The notes: generated from the sequence alone by a model not told the origin. Shown: positions 46,652 through 56,537, counted from the first letter of the stretch. The stretch: DNA of 64,000 nucleotides from Streptomyces sp. V3I8 (GCF_030817535.1 NZ_JAUSZL010000002.1:1922001-1986000), one strand, 5' to 3'. Made by a program: numbers and translations.

Positions 46652-48367
46652 CTAGTTCCGCGGGCGGTCCGGCTGCGCGAACCTCTCCCGCAATTCGATC
46701 TTGCGCACCTTCCCGGAGACCGTCATCGGGAAGGACTCCATGATCTGCAGCCGGCTCGGGACCTTGTAGTGCGCCAGCCGGCCCTCGCAGAAGGCCCGCA
46801 GGTCCGTGAGCGTCGGTGGCTCACCGGGATCGCGCGGGACCACGCAGGCGAGCACCTCCTCGCCGTACCGTTCATGGGCCACGCCGACCACCTGCACGTC
46901 GGCGATCTTCGGGTGCGCGTACAGGAACTCCTCGATCTCGCGCGGGTAGATGTTCTCGCCACCCCGGATGATCATGTCCTTGATGCGGCCGACGATCTGT
47001 ACGTATCCGTCGTCGAGCATCACCGCCAGGTCGCCGGTGTGCATCCACCGCCCGGCGTCGACGGCCTCGGCGGTCCTCTCCGGCTCGTCCCAGTAGCCGA
47101 GCATCACGCTGTAGCCGCGGGTGCACAGTTCACCGGCCGAGCCGCGCGGCAGGGTCACCCCCGTCGCCGGGTCGACGACCTTGACCTCGATGTGCGGCAG
47201 GACCCGTCCGACCGTGCCGGTGCGGTGCTCCAGGTCGTCGTCGCGGCGCGTCTGCAGGGAGACGGGCGAGGTCTCCGTCATGCCATAGCAGATGGACACC
47301 TCCGCCATGTGCATCTCGGCGACCACGCGTTTCATCACCTCGACCGGACAGGGCGAGCCCGCCATGATGCCGGTCCGCAGGGAGGAGAGGTCGTACGTCG
47401 CGAAGTCCGGCAGGTTCAGCTCCGCGATGAACATGGTCGGTACGCCGTACAGCGAGGTGCAGCGCTCCTCCTGCACGGCCCGGAGCGTCGCCGCCGGGTC
47501 GAAGGAGGGCGCCGGGACGACGATGCACGCGCCGTGCGAGGTGGCGGCGAGGTTGCCCATGACCATGCCGAAGCAGTGGTAGAAGGGCACGGGTACGCAG
47601 ATCCGGTCCTGCTCGGAGTAGGCGATCGACTCCCCCACGAAGTACCCGTTGTTGAGGATGTTGTGGTGGGAGAGGGTCGCGCCCTTGGGGAACCCCGTGG
47701 TGCCCGAGGTGTACTGGATGTTGATCGGGTCGTCGCAGGACAACCCGGCAGCCCGCGCGGGGAGTTCGGCGTGCAGTTCGGCGGTCGCGCGGTCGAGCAG
47801 CGCGTCCCAGCTCGGGTCGCCGATGTACACGGTCTCCCGCAGCTCGGGACAGGTGGCGCGCACCTGCCCGACCATCGCCCGGTAGTCGCTCGTCCGGTGG
47901 CTCAGGGAGGCGAAGAGCAGCGAGATCCCGGCCTGCTTGAGGACGTACTCGACCTCGTGGGTGCGGTAGGCCGGGTTGATGTTCACCATCACGGCGCCGA
48001 TGCGGGCGGTGGCGTACTGGACGAGCACCCACTCGGGACAGTTGACCGCCCAGATGCCCACCCGGTCGCCCTTGGTGACCCCGGCGGCGAGCAGCGCGCA
48101 CGCCAGCCGGTCGACGTCCTCGGCGAACCGGGCGTAGGTCCAGCGGCGGCCCGACGGCACGTCGACGAGCACCTCGCGGTCCGGCCAGCGGGCCACCGCC
48201 CGGTCGAGGTCGGCCCCGACGGTGTCCCCGAGCAGGGCCGTGTCGCTCACCCCGTGCGCGTACGACAGCTGCGGGTGCGGCGGTTGCGCGTGCGTCGGCT
48301 GCACGTGCGTCGGCTGCGCGTACGTCGGTCGCGTGTGCGTCGGCTGCGCGTGCGTCGGTTCGGTCAC
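46652..48367 (-). CDS. Acyl-CoA synthetase (FadD-like, AMP-forming)
   Basis: The protein has 571 residues. Start GTG 48367 overlaps the upstream gene's stop (GTGA), with GAGGAGGA in front. ANL motifs: A3 [20 protein letters not shown]5 [12 protein letters not shown]7 [21 protein letters not shown]8 [20 protein letters not shown]10 Lys in MTVSGKVRK. It activates fatty acids to acyl-CoA in the cytosol. From memory, the S. coelicolor homologue in this position (SCO6196) has been linked to triacylglycerol-derived acyl-CoA supply for polyketides. The N-terminus carries a species-specific extension made of 15-bp repeats (48285-48360). Confidence 0.9.
   Translation of the reverse strand: MTEPTHAQPTHTRPTYAQPTHVQPTHAQPPHPQLSYAHGVSDTALLGDTVGADLDRAVARWPDREVLVDVPSGRRWTYARFAEDVDRLACALLAAGVTKGDRVGIWAVNCPEWVLVQYATARIGAVMVNINPAYRTHEVEYVLKQAGISLLFASLSHRTSDYRAMVGQVRATCPELRETVYIGDPSWDALLDRATAELHAELPARAAGLSCDDPINIQYTSGTTGFPKGATLSHHNILNNGYFVGESIAYSEQDRICVPVPFYHCFGMVMGNLAATSHGACIVVPAPSFDPAATLRAVQEERCTSLYGVPTMFIAELNLPDFATYDLSSLRTGIMAGSPCPVEVMKRVVAEMHMAEVSICYGMTETSPVSLQTRRDDDLEHRTGTVGRVLPHIEVKVVDPATGVTLPRGSAGELCTRGYSVMLGYWDEPERTAEAVDAGRWMHTGDLAVMLDDGYVQIVGRIKDMIIRGGENIYPREIEEFLYAHPKIADVQVVGVAHERYGEEVLACVVPRDPGEPPTLTDLRAFCEGRLAHYKVPSRLQIMESFPMTVSGKVRKIELRERFAQPDRPRN
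48285..48360 (-). repeat. 15-bp tandem repeats encoding PTHAQ units at the FadD N-terminus
   Basis: About five to six imperfect copies encode [25 protein letters not shown] and PPHPQ before the conserved LSYAHG start of the enzyme. Homologues usually begin near LSYAHG, so the repeat is probably a recent expansion. Confidence 0.75.
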
Positions 48368-50050
48368 CGGAAGTCCTCCTCGCGGTACTCGGCGTCCGAC
48401 CCGGCCGCCGTGGCCTCGCGCAGCTCGATCCGCCGGATCTTCCCGGACACGGTCTTGGGCAGGGCGCCGAACTCCAGCCGGCGCACCCCGCTTGTAGGGG
48501 GCGAGGACCGTGCGCGCGTGCTCGAAGAGCAGCTTCGCGGTGTCGGGCCCCGGCTCCCAGCCCTCCGCCAGCACGACGTACGCCTTCGGGACGGCGAGCC
48601 GCAGTTCGTCCGGCGCGGGCACGACGGCCGCCTCGGCGACGGCCTCGTGCTCCAGCAGCGCGCTCTCCAGCTCGAAGGGGCTGATCTTGTAGTCGCTGGC
48701 CTTGAAGACGTCGTCGCTCCTGCCCACGTACGTGAGGTACCCGTCGGCGTCGCGCGAGCCGATGTCCCCGGTGCGGTAGTGACCGCCCGCCATCGCCTCG
48801 GCCGTACGGTCCGGGTCGCCGTGGTAGCCGGTCATCACGCCCACGGGCCGCACGGACAGGTCGAGCGCGATCTCGCCCTCCGCCGCGCCCGGGGCGCCCG
48901 ACACGGGGTCGAGCAGTTCGACGCGGTAGCCCGGGCTGGGCCGTCCCATCGACCCCGCCTTCAGTGGCTGACCGGGGCTGTTGCACACCTGGACGGCCGT
49001 CTCGGTCTGTCCGAAGCCGTCCCTGACGGTGACGCCCCAGGCCCTGCGCACCTGCTCGACGACCTCGGGGTTGAGCGGCTCACCGGCGGCGACGGCCTCG
49101 CGCGGAGGCGTGCGCAGCCGGCTCAGGTCGGCCTGGATGAGCATGCGCCACACGGTGGGCGGCGCGCAGAACGTCGTCACCCCCGCCCGGTCCATCTCCG
49201 CCATCAGCCGGCCCGCGTCGAAGCGCGTGTAGGAGTGGATGAAGACGGTCGCCTCCGCGTTCCAGGGGGCGAAGAGGTTCGACCAGGCGTGCTTGGCCCA
49301 GCCGGGCGAGGAGATGTTCAGGTGCACGTCGCCCGGCTTCAGGCCGATCCAGTACATGGTCGCCAGATGGCCGACCGGGTACGACACATGGGTGTGCTCG
49401 ACGAGTTTGGGCCGGGCGGTGGTGCCCGAGGTGAAGTAGAGCATCAGCGGGTCGTCGGCCCGGGTCGGACCGTCCGGCGTGAAGGGGCCGTGGTCGTGGC
49501 GGTGGACGTCCTCGTACGCGTGCCAGCCCGCGCGGTCGCCCCCGACGGCGATACGCGTGTAGTCGCCGGGCACCTCGTCGAACTTCGCCGTGTCCTCGGC
49601 ACGCGCCAGGACGTGCCGGACCCGGCCCCGCCCGACGCGGTCGCGCAGGTCGGCCGGCCCGAGCAGCGGGGTGGCGGGGATTACCACGGCACGCAGCTTC
49701 ATCGCGGCCAGGGCCGTCTCCCACAGCTCGGCCTGGTTGCCGAGCACGACGAGGATCCGGTCCCCGGCGCGGACGCCCAGCCCGCGCAGCCACGCCGCGG
49801 CCCGGTCGGAGCGCGCGGACAGCTCGGCGAAGGACAGCTTCGTCTCCCGGCCGTCCTCCTCGACGATGTGCAGCGCGGTCCGGTCGTTGTCCCGCGCGAT
49901 GGCGTCGAACCAGTCGAGCGCCCAGTTGAAGTACTCCGGGCGGGGCCAGGAGAAGCCCTCGTAGGCCGTGGTGTAGTCCTCGCGGTGCTGCAGCAGGAAG
50001 TCCCGCGCGTTGCGGAAGTCCTCCGTCGGCGTCGTCGGCGGCGTCGTCAT
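48364..50050 (-). CDS. AMP-binding acyl-CoA synthetase, interrupted by a homopolymer frameshift
   Basis: ATG 50050 has GAGGAG upstream. N-terminus [20 protein letters not shown] is typical of the short/medium-chain acyl-CoA synthetase group encoded beside FadD in Streptomyces; A3 [19 protein letters not shown]5 [13 protein letters not shown]7 [21 protein letters not shown]8 [20 protein letters not shown]. After LAPYKR the frame is lost at the CCCC run 48486-48489. Removing one base restores [20 protein letters not shown], including the A10 Lys, and ends at a TGA (48364-48366) overlapping the next start. The intact protein would be 561 residues. As written, the frame runs into the downstream gene and mimics a two-enzyme fusion. 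Confidence 0.85.
48486..48489 (-). other. Apparent single-base insertion in the acyl-CoA synthetase gene
   Basis: The CCCC run (GGGG in the coding strand) should be three bases to keep AAG CGG GTG CGC CGG in frame. Restoring it recovers the conserved C-terminal [15 protein letters not shown] motif and a stop coupled to the next gene, which argues for a sequencing error or a very recent mutation. Confidence 0.85.
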
Positions 50051-50118
50051 CCGTCCTCCTCGGTCCCGGGGCATTGCGGGGCGGCTGTCCCCCATCGTGT
50101 AATCCGTGATGCGGATCT

Positions 50119-50142
50119 CACCACCCCCGGACGGGGGTGGTG
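50119..50142. promoter_or_regulatory. Perfect 11-bp inverted repeat before the GAF-LuxR gene
   Basis: CACCACCCCCG, GA, CGGGGGTGGTG lies 20 nt before the GTG start at 50162 in the divergent gap with the acyl-CoA synthetase gene (start 50050). It may be an operator shared by both genes or an mRNA hairpin. Confidence 0.5.
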
Positions 50143-50161
50143 ACGGTGAAGGGACGAGCAC

Positions 50162-51082
50162 GTGGCGACTGGCGCGGCCGAGGCGGTGGAGATGCGCGGC
50201 GCGCTGATGCGGCTGCGGCGGGAGACGGGGCTGGCCGTCGCGTTCGGCGGGCTGGTCGAGCCGGGCCGCGGTCAGGTCCGCATCAGCGAGCTGAACGGTA
50301 CGACGACGACGGCCCTGAGCGCGCTGGCGGTGTCATCGGGCAACGGACTGGGCGGCAAGGCGGTCGCCCTCGCCCGGCCGTGCGCCGTGACGGACTACTC
50401 CTCGTCCCGGCGGATCAGCCACGAGTACGACGGCGCGGTCGCCGCGGAGGGGCTGCGGTCCGTCCTCGCCGTACCCGTCGTCGTACGGCGCCGGGTGCGC
50501 GGTGTCCTGTACGGGGCTCTGCGCTCGGCCCGGCCCCTGGGTGACCGGATCCTGTCCGCGGCGGTGGAGGCCGCACGGGACGTGGAGCAGTCACTGGTCG
50601 TACGGGACGAGGCGTACGGCCTGCTGGCGGCGGCCCGCGCGCGCGGCGCGGACGGAGGGGCCACCGGGTCCGGAGGATTCCCCGGAGCCACGGGGGTGCA
50701 AGAGGCACACGGGGTGCAAGGGGTGCAGGGGGCGCACGGCATGGCCTGGGAGCGGCTCCGGGAGGCGCACGGGGCGCTGCGTGCGCTGGCGCCGCGTGTC
50801 GTGGACCCCGCGCTGCGGGCCGAACTGCTGGCGGTCTGCGCGACGCTGGCGGCCACCCCCGGCCCACTGTCCGCGACGGTCCCGCGGATCCGGCTCACCC
50901 CGCGCGAGCTGGACGTTCTGGCGTGCGTGGCGGCCGGCGCGACCAACGCGGCGGCCGGGTACCGGCTCGGACTGCGCGCCGAGACGGTGAAGGCCTACCT
51001 GCGCTCGGCGATGCGCAAGCTGGGCGCGCACACGCGCCTGGAGGCCGTGGTGGCGGCGCGGCGGGCGGGGCTGCTGCCGTGA
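50162..51082 (+). CDS. GAF-domain LuxR-family transcriptional regulator
   Basis: The protein has 306 residues from GTG 50162 (AAGGGA upstream). The N-terminal part (about 10-150) is GAF-like: [67 protein letters not shown] Gly/Gln/His-rich stretch ([17 protein letters not shown]) from a short DNA repeat forms a linker. The C-terminal HTH (about 240-300) reads [50 protein letters not shown]. It diverges from the two acyl-CoA synthetase genes and probably controls them, perhaps sensing an acyl or other small ligand. Confidence 0.88.
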   Translation: MATGAAEAVEMRGALMRLRRETGLAVAFGGLVEPGRGQVRISELNGTTTTALSALAVSSGNGLGGKAVALARPCAVTDYSSSRRISHEYDGAVAAEGLRSVLAVPVVVRRRVRGVLYGALRSARPLGDRILSAAVEAARDVEQSLVVRDEAYGLLAAARARGADGGATGSGGFPGATGVQEAHGVQGVQGAHGMAWERLREAHGALRALAPRVVDPALRAELLAVCATLAATPGPLSATVPRIRLTPRELDVLACVAAGATNAAAGYRLGLRAETVKAYLRSAMRKLGAHTRLEAVVAARRAGLLP

Positions 51083-51235
51083 AGGTCCGTACCTCTTCGC
51101 GTGTTCCCCGCATGTGCGGGACCCATGAAATCCCGTATACCGAATCTCTGTTATTTCCCTCACGGTCGGACCACCCGAATTCAAGGCCCTCTTTGCATAA
51201 TATTGATCCGACACGACTTGAGAGGAGCGGTGCGC

Positions 51236-54133
51236 GTGCGACGGGATTTCGAGGAGCCTGTCAGACCCCGTTCCGAGCAGGTCAGCAGGCAGGTCGGCAG
51301 ACCGGACACCGGCCGGGTCATCGGCCGGGAGGAGTTGCTCGGACGAGCGCGTGACCAGCTCTCCCGAGGGGGCAGCCTCCTCCTGCACGGGCCGCCCGGA
51401 ATAGGAAAGTCGACCGTCCTGCGGGCTATTACCACGGAATATGCCGAATCCGCCCGGACGGTGTTGCGCTGCTCGGCCACCGAGTCCGAATCGCATCTGC
51501 CGTTCCTGGCGCTGGTCGATCTGCTGGGTCTGGTCGCCGACGAGGTCGCGGACACCCTGCCCGCCCCGCAGCAGGCCGCACTCGAAGCGGCGCTCACCGG
51601 TCGCGCCGAGTCCTCCCTGCACCAGGACGGCCTGGCACTGCGGCTGGCCGTCCTGTCGGTGCTGCGCGCACTGGCGGCCAGGGGCCCCGTGCTCCTCGTC
51701 GCGGACGACCTGCAGTGGCTGGACGCGCCCAGCGCCGAACTGCTGGGATTCGCCGCCCGGCGCCTGGGCGGCATGCCGGTGCGGATGCTCGGCGCGGTGC
51801 GCACCGGCACCGAACCGAAGGAGCAGGAGCACGACCTGTATCTACGCGCGTATCCGCCGGAGACGCTGGCCCTGCGGCTGGCTCCGCTGTCCCGGCCGCA
51901 GGTCTCCGAGCTGCTCGTCTCCCGTGGGTATCCGGACCTGAGCCGCTCGACCCTGCGGGACATCCACCACACCAGCGGCGGAAACCCCCTGTTCGCGCTG
52001 GAGCTGGGCCGCGCCCTGGCCGAGAGCCCGACGCCACCCCGGCCCGGTGAGCCGCTGCCCGTGCCGACCTCGCTGCGCGCGCTCGTGCTCAGCCGTCTGG
52101 AACTGCTGTCCGCCGAGGCCCGGCAGACCCTCCTCGTGGCGAGCGCGGGAGCCCGCCCCGCCCAGGCGCTGCTCGAAGCCGCGGGCCGTACGGACGCGGA
52201 GGCGGAGATCGCCCTCGCGGCCTCGCTCGGACTGGTGACCGCCCAGGGGCAGGACGGCAGGGGCCCGGACGGGCAGGAGGGCGCCGTACGGTTCGCGCAC
52301 CCCCTCGTCTCGGCCGCCCTGTACGCCCAGGCGACGCCCTTCGAGCGGCGGGCGGCGCACGCCGCCCTGTCCACGGCGGCCTCCGAGCCGATCGAGCGGG
52401 CCCGGCACCTCGCGCTGGCCACCACCGGCACCGACGAACAGGTCGCCGCGCGGCTCTCCGAGGCGGCGGCCCTGGCCCGGGACCGCGGCGCGCCCTCGGT
52501 GGCGGCCCGGCTCGGGCTGCTCGCCGCCCGGCACACCCCGGCGGACGGCCGGCCCGGCGCGGACGAACGGCGGCTGCGGTCCGCCGAGGACGCGCTGACC
52601 TCCGGCGAGATCGACCTGGCCCGCGAGGTGGCCCGTGACGTCCTGGAGCGGGCGACGGACCCGGCCGTCCGGGTACGGGCCTGGATGGTCGTCATCGACT
52701 CGGCCGGGCAGGCGATGGCCGACGTCGAGTCCGTGTTCCCGCAGGCCCTCGCGGACGCGGGCGACGACCCGCGGCTGCTCGCGCTGGTCCGCTACCAGCT
52801 GGCGTGGCGGGCGCTCCTCCTGGAGGGCGAGATGGGCAAGGGCCGCGCGGAGGCCGCGCACGCGGCACGGCTCGCCGCCACCGCGGGCGACCGGAGCACC
52901 GAGCTGCTGGCCCTGTCCTTCCAGGCCCAGATGGAGACCCTGATGGGGCACCCCGCGGCCCCGGTGACGCTCGAGAAGGCCCTCGCGGAACCGCAGGACC
53001 TGCGGGTGGCCGTCGACCACAACGGCGCCGGGGCCACCCGTTTCCGCTGGCTGATCATGAGCGACCAGCTGACCGAGGCACGGGCCGCGATCACCCGGCT
53101 GCTGGGTGAGGTGCGGCGGCGCGGCATCGTCGAGAGCGAGGTGCACTTCCTGCGCGGGCTAGCCGAGACCGAACTGCGTTCCGGGCACTGCGGGCGGGCG
53201 CTCGACCTCGCCCACGAGAGTCTGCGGCTGGCCCGGGACACCGGGATCGGCGAGGCCGCGGGCAACATGTTCACCTCGCTCGCCGAGGCCGCCGGCGGCG
53301 ATGTGCACCGGGCGCTCGTGCTGGCCCGCGACGCGGTGCGCCGCGCCGAGGAGGACGGCGACCTGGTCTACCTCTCGCGGGCCCTGGGCGCGCTCGGGCA
53401 CGCCCAGCTGGTGGCCGGGGACGCCGCCGGTACGGTCCACTCCCTGCGCAGGGCGCGGGAGTCGGAGCAGCGGCTCGGCATCTTCGACCCGGCGCGCGGC
53501 CGCTGGCACGGCGACCTCGCCGAGGCCCTGGTCCTGGTCGGCGAGCCGGCGGAGGCGCAGGACGTCATCACGGCCACGCGCGAGCACGCGGTCCGGCTGC
53601 GGCGGGCGAGCGTCCTGGCCGTACTGGACCGGGCCGAGGCGCTGGTGAAGGCCGCGACCGGCGAACACGAGGCCGCGGTACGGCAGTTGCTGTCGGCGCA
53701 GGACCGGCTGGCGCAGCTCGGCTACGGGCTCGAGGAGGCGCGGGCCGCGTTCGCGCTGGCACGGCTGCGGGCGGAGCAGTCCGGCCACGGCGCGTACGAC
53801 GAGGCGGCGCGGCTGTTCCGCCGCTGCAAGGCGATGCCGTGGCTGCGGCAGCTGGACGCGGTCGCCGCGGCCGCCGCCGTCCCCGGCTCCCCGCCGGTCC
53901 CCGCCCCGGCGGCCCCGGAGTCGATGCTCCCCCACCTGGACCGGCTGGCCTCGACGGAACGTCAGGTGGCGGCGCTGGTCCTGGAGGGTGCCACGAACCG
54001 CGAGATCGCCGGCCGCCTGTTCATCAGCGTCAAGACGGTCGAGGCGACCTTGACCCGCGTCTACCGAAAGCTGGGGATCCGCTCACGGGTGGACATAGTC
54101 CGCCTGGCAGCAGCCCAGCACAGAGCCAACTGA
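51236..54133 (+). CDS. LAL-type (large ATP-binding LuxR) transcriptional regulator
   Basis: Starting at GTG 51236 (AGGAG 8 nt upstream) gives 965 residues; GTG 51230 is an alternative. Walker A is LLLHGPPGIGKST near residue 52, Walker B VLLVADDLQWLD near 150, followed by a long TPR-like helical middle and a C-terminal LuxR HTH (about 905-960: LASTERQVAALVLEGATNREIAGRLFISVKTVEATLTRVYRKLGIR). LAL proteins are ATP-dependent activators, often of secondary metabolism or carbohydrate use. The upstream region is AT-rich, with a CATAAT (51196-51201) that could be a -10. Its target is not evident. Confidence 0.92.
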   Translation: MRRDFEEPVRPRSEQVSRQVGRPDTGRVIGREELLGRARDQLSRGGSLLLHGPPGIGKSTVLRAITTEYAESARTVLRCSATESESHLPFLALVDLLGLVADEVADTLPAPQQAALEAALTGRAESSLHQDGLALRLAVLSVLRALAARGPVLLVADDLQWLDAPSAELLGFAARRLGGMPVRMLGAVRTGTEPKEQEHDLYLRAYPPETLALRLAPLSRPQVSELLVSRGYPDLSRSTLRDIHHTSGGNPLFALELGRALAESPTPPRPGEPLPVPTSLRALVLSRLELLSAEARQTLLVASAGARPAQALLEAAGRTDAEAEIALAASLGLVTAQGQDGRGPDGQEGAVRFAHPLVSAALYAQATPFERRAAHAALSTAASEPIERARHLALATTGTDEQVAARLSEAAALARDRGAPSVAARLGLLAARHTPADGRPGADERRLRSAEDALTSGEIDLAREVARDVLERATDPAVRVRAWMVVIDSAGQAMADVESVFPQALADAGDDPRLLALVRYQLAWRALLLEGEMGKGRAEAAHAARLAATAGDRSTELLALSFQAQMETLMGHPAAPVTLEKALAEPQDLRVAVDHNGAGATRFRWLIMSDQLTEARAAITRLLGEVRRRGIVESEVHFLRGLAETELRSGHCGRALDLAHESLRLARDTGIGEAAGNMFTSLAEAAGGDVHRALVLARDAVRRAEEDGDLVYLSRALGALGHAQLVAGDAAGTVHSLRRARESEQRLGIFDPARGRWHGDLAEALVLVGEPAEAQDVITATREHAVRLRRASVLAVLDRAEALVKAATGEHEAAVRQLLSAQDRLAQLGYGLEEARAAFALARLRAEQSGHGAYDEAARLFRRCKAMPWLRQLDAVAAAAAVPGSPPVPAPAAPESMLPHLDRLASTERQVAALVLEGATNREIAGRLFISVKTVEATLTRVYRKLGIRSRVDIVRLAAAQHRAN

Positions 54134-54189
54134 CCGAGCCGCACAGGCAGTTGCCAGGCCCGCGGGGAACGGCGCGACAAGCCCCCACC

Positions 54190-54217
54190 GGTGACCGAGG
54201 GTTATCCCTCGGTCACC
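54190..54217. terminator. Perfect 12-bp hairpin between the LAL regulator and trypsin genes
   Basis: GGTGACCGAGGG, TTAT, CCCTCGGTCACC. It lies 57 nt after the regulator stop and likely terminates that transcript; an operator role for the trypsin gene is an alternative. Confidence 0.7.
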
Positions 54218-54236
54218 ACGGCAGGGAGTTCCCTCA

Positions 54237-54279
54237 TTGGACCCGCCCCGCCCTCCTCCTACCGTTGGACCCGCCCCGC
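54237..54279. promoter_or_regulatory. Direct repeats upstream of the trypsin gene
   Basis: TTGGACCCGCCCCGC occurs twice (54237-54251 and 54265-54279), 28 bp apart and within 91 bp of the start codon. They may be binding sites or a duplicated promoter element. Confidence 0.45.
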
Positions 54280-54327
54280 AGGCTGTCGCACCCCCCACGC
54301 CCCCCACCGGCACCCCTGAGGAGATCC

Positions 54328-55119
54328 ATGTCCGGGTTCACCCTTGCCAAGAAGGCCGCCGCCCTCACCGCCACGGTCGCCGCCGCCGCGACGACCTGTC
54401 TCCTCGGCGCGACCACCGCGAGCGCCGCCCCCCAGCCCATCGTCGGCGGCTCGACGACCACGGCCGCCGCGTACCCGTACGTCATGCAGATCACCACCGC
54501 CTCGCAGAGCCAGTTCTGCGGCGGCACCCTGGTCTCGCCCACCAAGGTCGTCACCGCGGCCCACTGCATGGTCGGCGAGACGCCGAGCGGCATCCGCGTG
54601 GTGGGCGGCCGGACGTACCGCAACGGCACCAACGGCACCGTCGCCCAGGTCAGCAAGATATGGATCAACCCGGGCTACACGGACGCCGAGGAGGGTGACG
54701 ACGTCGCCGTCCTGACCCTGTCGACGTCCATGCCGTACACGCCGATCAGCTACGTCTCCGCCTCCGAGACCAGCCTGTACACGGCCGGCACCACCGCCCG
54801 CATCCTCGGCTGGGGCACCACCAGTTCGGGCGGCTCCTCCTCCAACCAGCTGCGCACGGCCACGGTCCCGACCGTGTCCAACTCCACCTGCTCCTCGGCG
54901 TACGGCTCGTCGTACATCTCCACCGACATGGTCTGCGCCGGCTACACCTCCGGCGGCGTGGACACCTGCCAGGGCGACAGCGGCGGCCCGCTCGTCATCG
55001 GCGGCAAGCTCGCCGGCATCACCTCGTGGGGCTACGGCTGCGCGGACGCCGGCTATCCCGGTGTCTACACCCGCCTGACGACGTTCTCGAGCCTGGTGAC
55101 GGCGCAGGTCAACTCCTGA
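54328..55119 (+). CDS. Secreted trypsin-like serine protease (S1 family)
   Basis: The protein has 263 residues with GAGGAG before ATG 54328. The signal peptide ends near TTASA; a short propeptide (APQP) precedes the mature N-terminus IVGGSTTTAAAYPYVMQI. Catalytic triad: His in VVTAAHCMV, Asp in GDDVAVLTL, Ser in DTCQGDSGGPLV; the Asp six residues before that Ser (VDTCQGDSGG) gives trypsin specificity for Arg/Lys. Six Cys are placed as in Streptomyces trypsins. It acts extracellularly in protein degradation, typically during development. Confidence 0.94.
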   Translation: MSGFTLAKKAAALTATVAAAATTCLLGATTASAAPQPIVGGSTTTAAAYPYVMQITTASQSQFCGGTLVSPTKVVTAAHCMVGETPSGIRVVGGRTYRNGTNGTVAQVSKIWINPGYTDAEEGDDVAVLTLSTSMPYTPISYVSASETSLYTAGTTARILGWGTTSSGGSSSNQLRTATVPTVSNSTCSSAYGSSYISTDMVCAGYTSGGVDTCQGDSGGPLVIGGKLAGITSWGYGCADAGYPGVYTRLTTFSSLVTAQVNS

Positions 55120-55173
55120 CCGTACCGGTGACTTCCTGAGCGCGGTCGGCGCGATCGCGGCTCAGGGACAGAC

Positions 55174-55216
55174 AGGGGGCGTTGCGGGCCTCCACGAGCG
55201 GCCCGCAACGCCCCCT
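55174..55216. terminator. Perfect 17-bp hairpin, bidirectional terminator
   Basis: AGGGGGCGTTGCGGGCC (55174-55190), 9-nt loop, exact complement (55200-55216), between the convergent trypsin and AlkZ-type genes. Confidence 0.88.
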
Positions 55217-55246
55217 CTCCATGGGTCCGCCGGCTGTCCGGCCCCG

Positions 55247-56365
55247 TCAGCCGGCGCGTACGACGGTCCCGAACCGCACGTCGTACGGGGCCGGCCCGCC
55301 GAGTACCGCGAGCATGCGCGCCGCCTCACCGGTCACCTCGGCGCGCTGCCGGCCGGTGAGCGTGCCGAAGGGTTCGACGGTGAGCACGCTCCTCCCGCCG
55401 GTCTCCTCCAGCCGCCACACACCCGCCAGGAACCCGTCGACGAGCAGGGCCGGGTAGGCCTGGTTGCCCTGCCAGGTACGGCCCTTGTGGTGGGCAGGCA
55501 CCACCCGGGACCGGTCGGCGTGCGAGAGGAGCAGGTTGTCGAACTCGGGCAGCAGGCGCGCGGGGGCCGGGGTGTCCGCGGCGGGGCGGGGCGCGTGCGG
55601 CAGGTCGAAGAGCTCGGCACCTCGTTCGTCGGCGAAGGTGACCAGCTGCGGCCGGAGCCGTTCGAAGACCTCCCGCAGCCGGGTCAGCCCGGCCCAGGTC
55701 TGCATGTCCTTGACGGAGGCGGGCCCGAAGGCGCCGAGGTAGCGCAGGACGGTGGCGTCGGGGGCGGGAGCCGGCTGCGACGGCCTGCCGAGCCAGTGCT
55801 CGGCGGTGGTGAGCGCGACCTGGCCGCTGCGGCCCCACAGCCCGCGCGGCGTGACCTGGACGAGGGGCAGCCGGCAGCGGGCCGCGACGGCGAGCGCCGA
55901 CGGATCGGCGTCCGGCCACTCGGCGAGCAGTGCCTCACGCAACTGCTTCATGGTGCGCGGCCGTACCTCGACCAGTTCCCGGGCGACCGCGGCGAGCCGG
56001 TCGAGGTCCACTCCGGCGAGGCCCTGCCGGAAACCGTACAACTCCCTTTCCCGGGCGGCCTGTACGAGTGGACGCAGAGTGAGGCAGTCGTCGGCGGTGT
56101 GGGTGTGGATGGTGGACCGCAGGGTGACGATGCGGACGGCCTCCCGCGTCTCCATGGCGGCCGACAGCTCCTGCGGCGCGAAGCCCTCCAGACGGGCGGC
56201 GAGCGCGTGGTACGGCGGTTTCACGTTCTGCGCCTGGAGGCCGACGAGGTGTGCCACGGCGTCCGTCGCGGACAGGGTGGCCCGACGCAGGAGGAGCTGT
56301 CGTGCGAGGGTCGCGCGGTTCAGTTCGCGGACGCTCAGCACGGGGGCGGTCGAGGTCTTCGTCAT
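55247..56365 (-). CDS. AlkZ-type winged-helix DNA glycosylase (HTH_42 family)
   Basis: The protein has 372 residues. The diagnostic N-terminal motif HLVGLQAQNVKPPYHAL contains the Q-x-Q pair used by AlkZ-like enzymes; the rest follows the tandem winged-helix fold (TLRSTIHTHTADDCLTLRPL, FGPASVKDMQTWAGLTRLREVF, LLPEFDNLLLSHADRSRVV, VDGFLAGVWRLE). In S. sahachiroi the AlkZ protein unhooks azinomycin crosslinks and gives self-resistance; related proteins are general alkyl-DNA glycosylases. No alkylating-agent cluster is recognised here. A perfect inverted repeat (56382-56410) sits just upstream of the ATG. Confidence 0.85.
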   Translation of the reverse strand: MTKTSTAPVLSVRELNRATLARQLLLRRATLSATDAVAHLVGLQAQNVKPPYHALAARLEGFAPQELSAAMETREAVRIVTLRSTIHTHTADDCLTLRPLVQAARERELYGFRQGLAGVDLDRLAAVARELVEVRPRTMKQLREALLAEWPDADPSALAVAARCRLPLVQVTPRGLWGRSGQVALTTAEHWLGRPSQPAPAPDATVLRYLGAFGPASVKDMQTWAGLTRLREVFERLRPQLVTFADERGAELFDLPHAPRPAADTPAPARLLPEFDNLLLSHADRSRVVPAHHKGRTWQGNQAYPALLVDGFLAGVWRLEETGGRSVLTVEPFGTLTGRQRAEVTGEAARMLAVLGGPAPYDVRFGTVVRAG

Positions 56366-56381
56366 GTCCGCACGCTACCGA

Positions 56382-56410
56382 GGCATGCGGACACCTTCTG
56401 TCCGCATGCC
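56382..56410. promoter_or_regulatory. Perfect 12-5-12 inverted repeat upstream of the AlkZ-type gene
   Basis: GGCATGCGGACA, CCTTC, TGTCCGCATGCC lies 17-45 nt upstream of the glycosylase ATG and about 128 nt before corA. It is a strong operator candidate in the divergent gap. Confidence 0.6.
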
Positions 56411-56537
56411 GCAACCACGCACCCCTTCACCCGTCCCCTTCGCCCGTCCCCTTCGCCCGGCGCCGTCCCGCCGTTCGCCCCGTATATCCTGCACGCGTTC
56501 CACAGGTCGGGTCAGGTACGAGACGGAGGCAGCCGCG

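Noticed and set aside
51101..51120. GTGTTCCCCGCATGTGCGGG, resembling a type I-E CRISPR repeat of actinomycetes
   Set aside because: A single copy with no second repeat, spacer or cas gene nearby; it is more likely a small hairpin after the GAF-LuxR gene.
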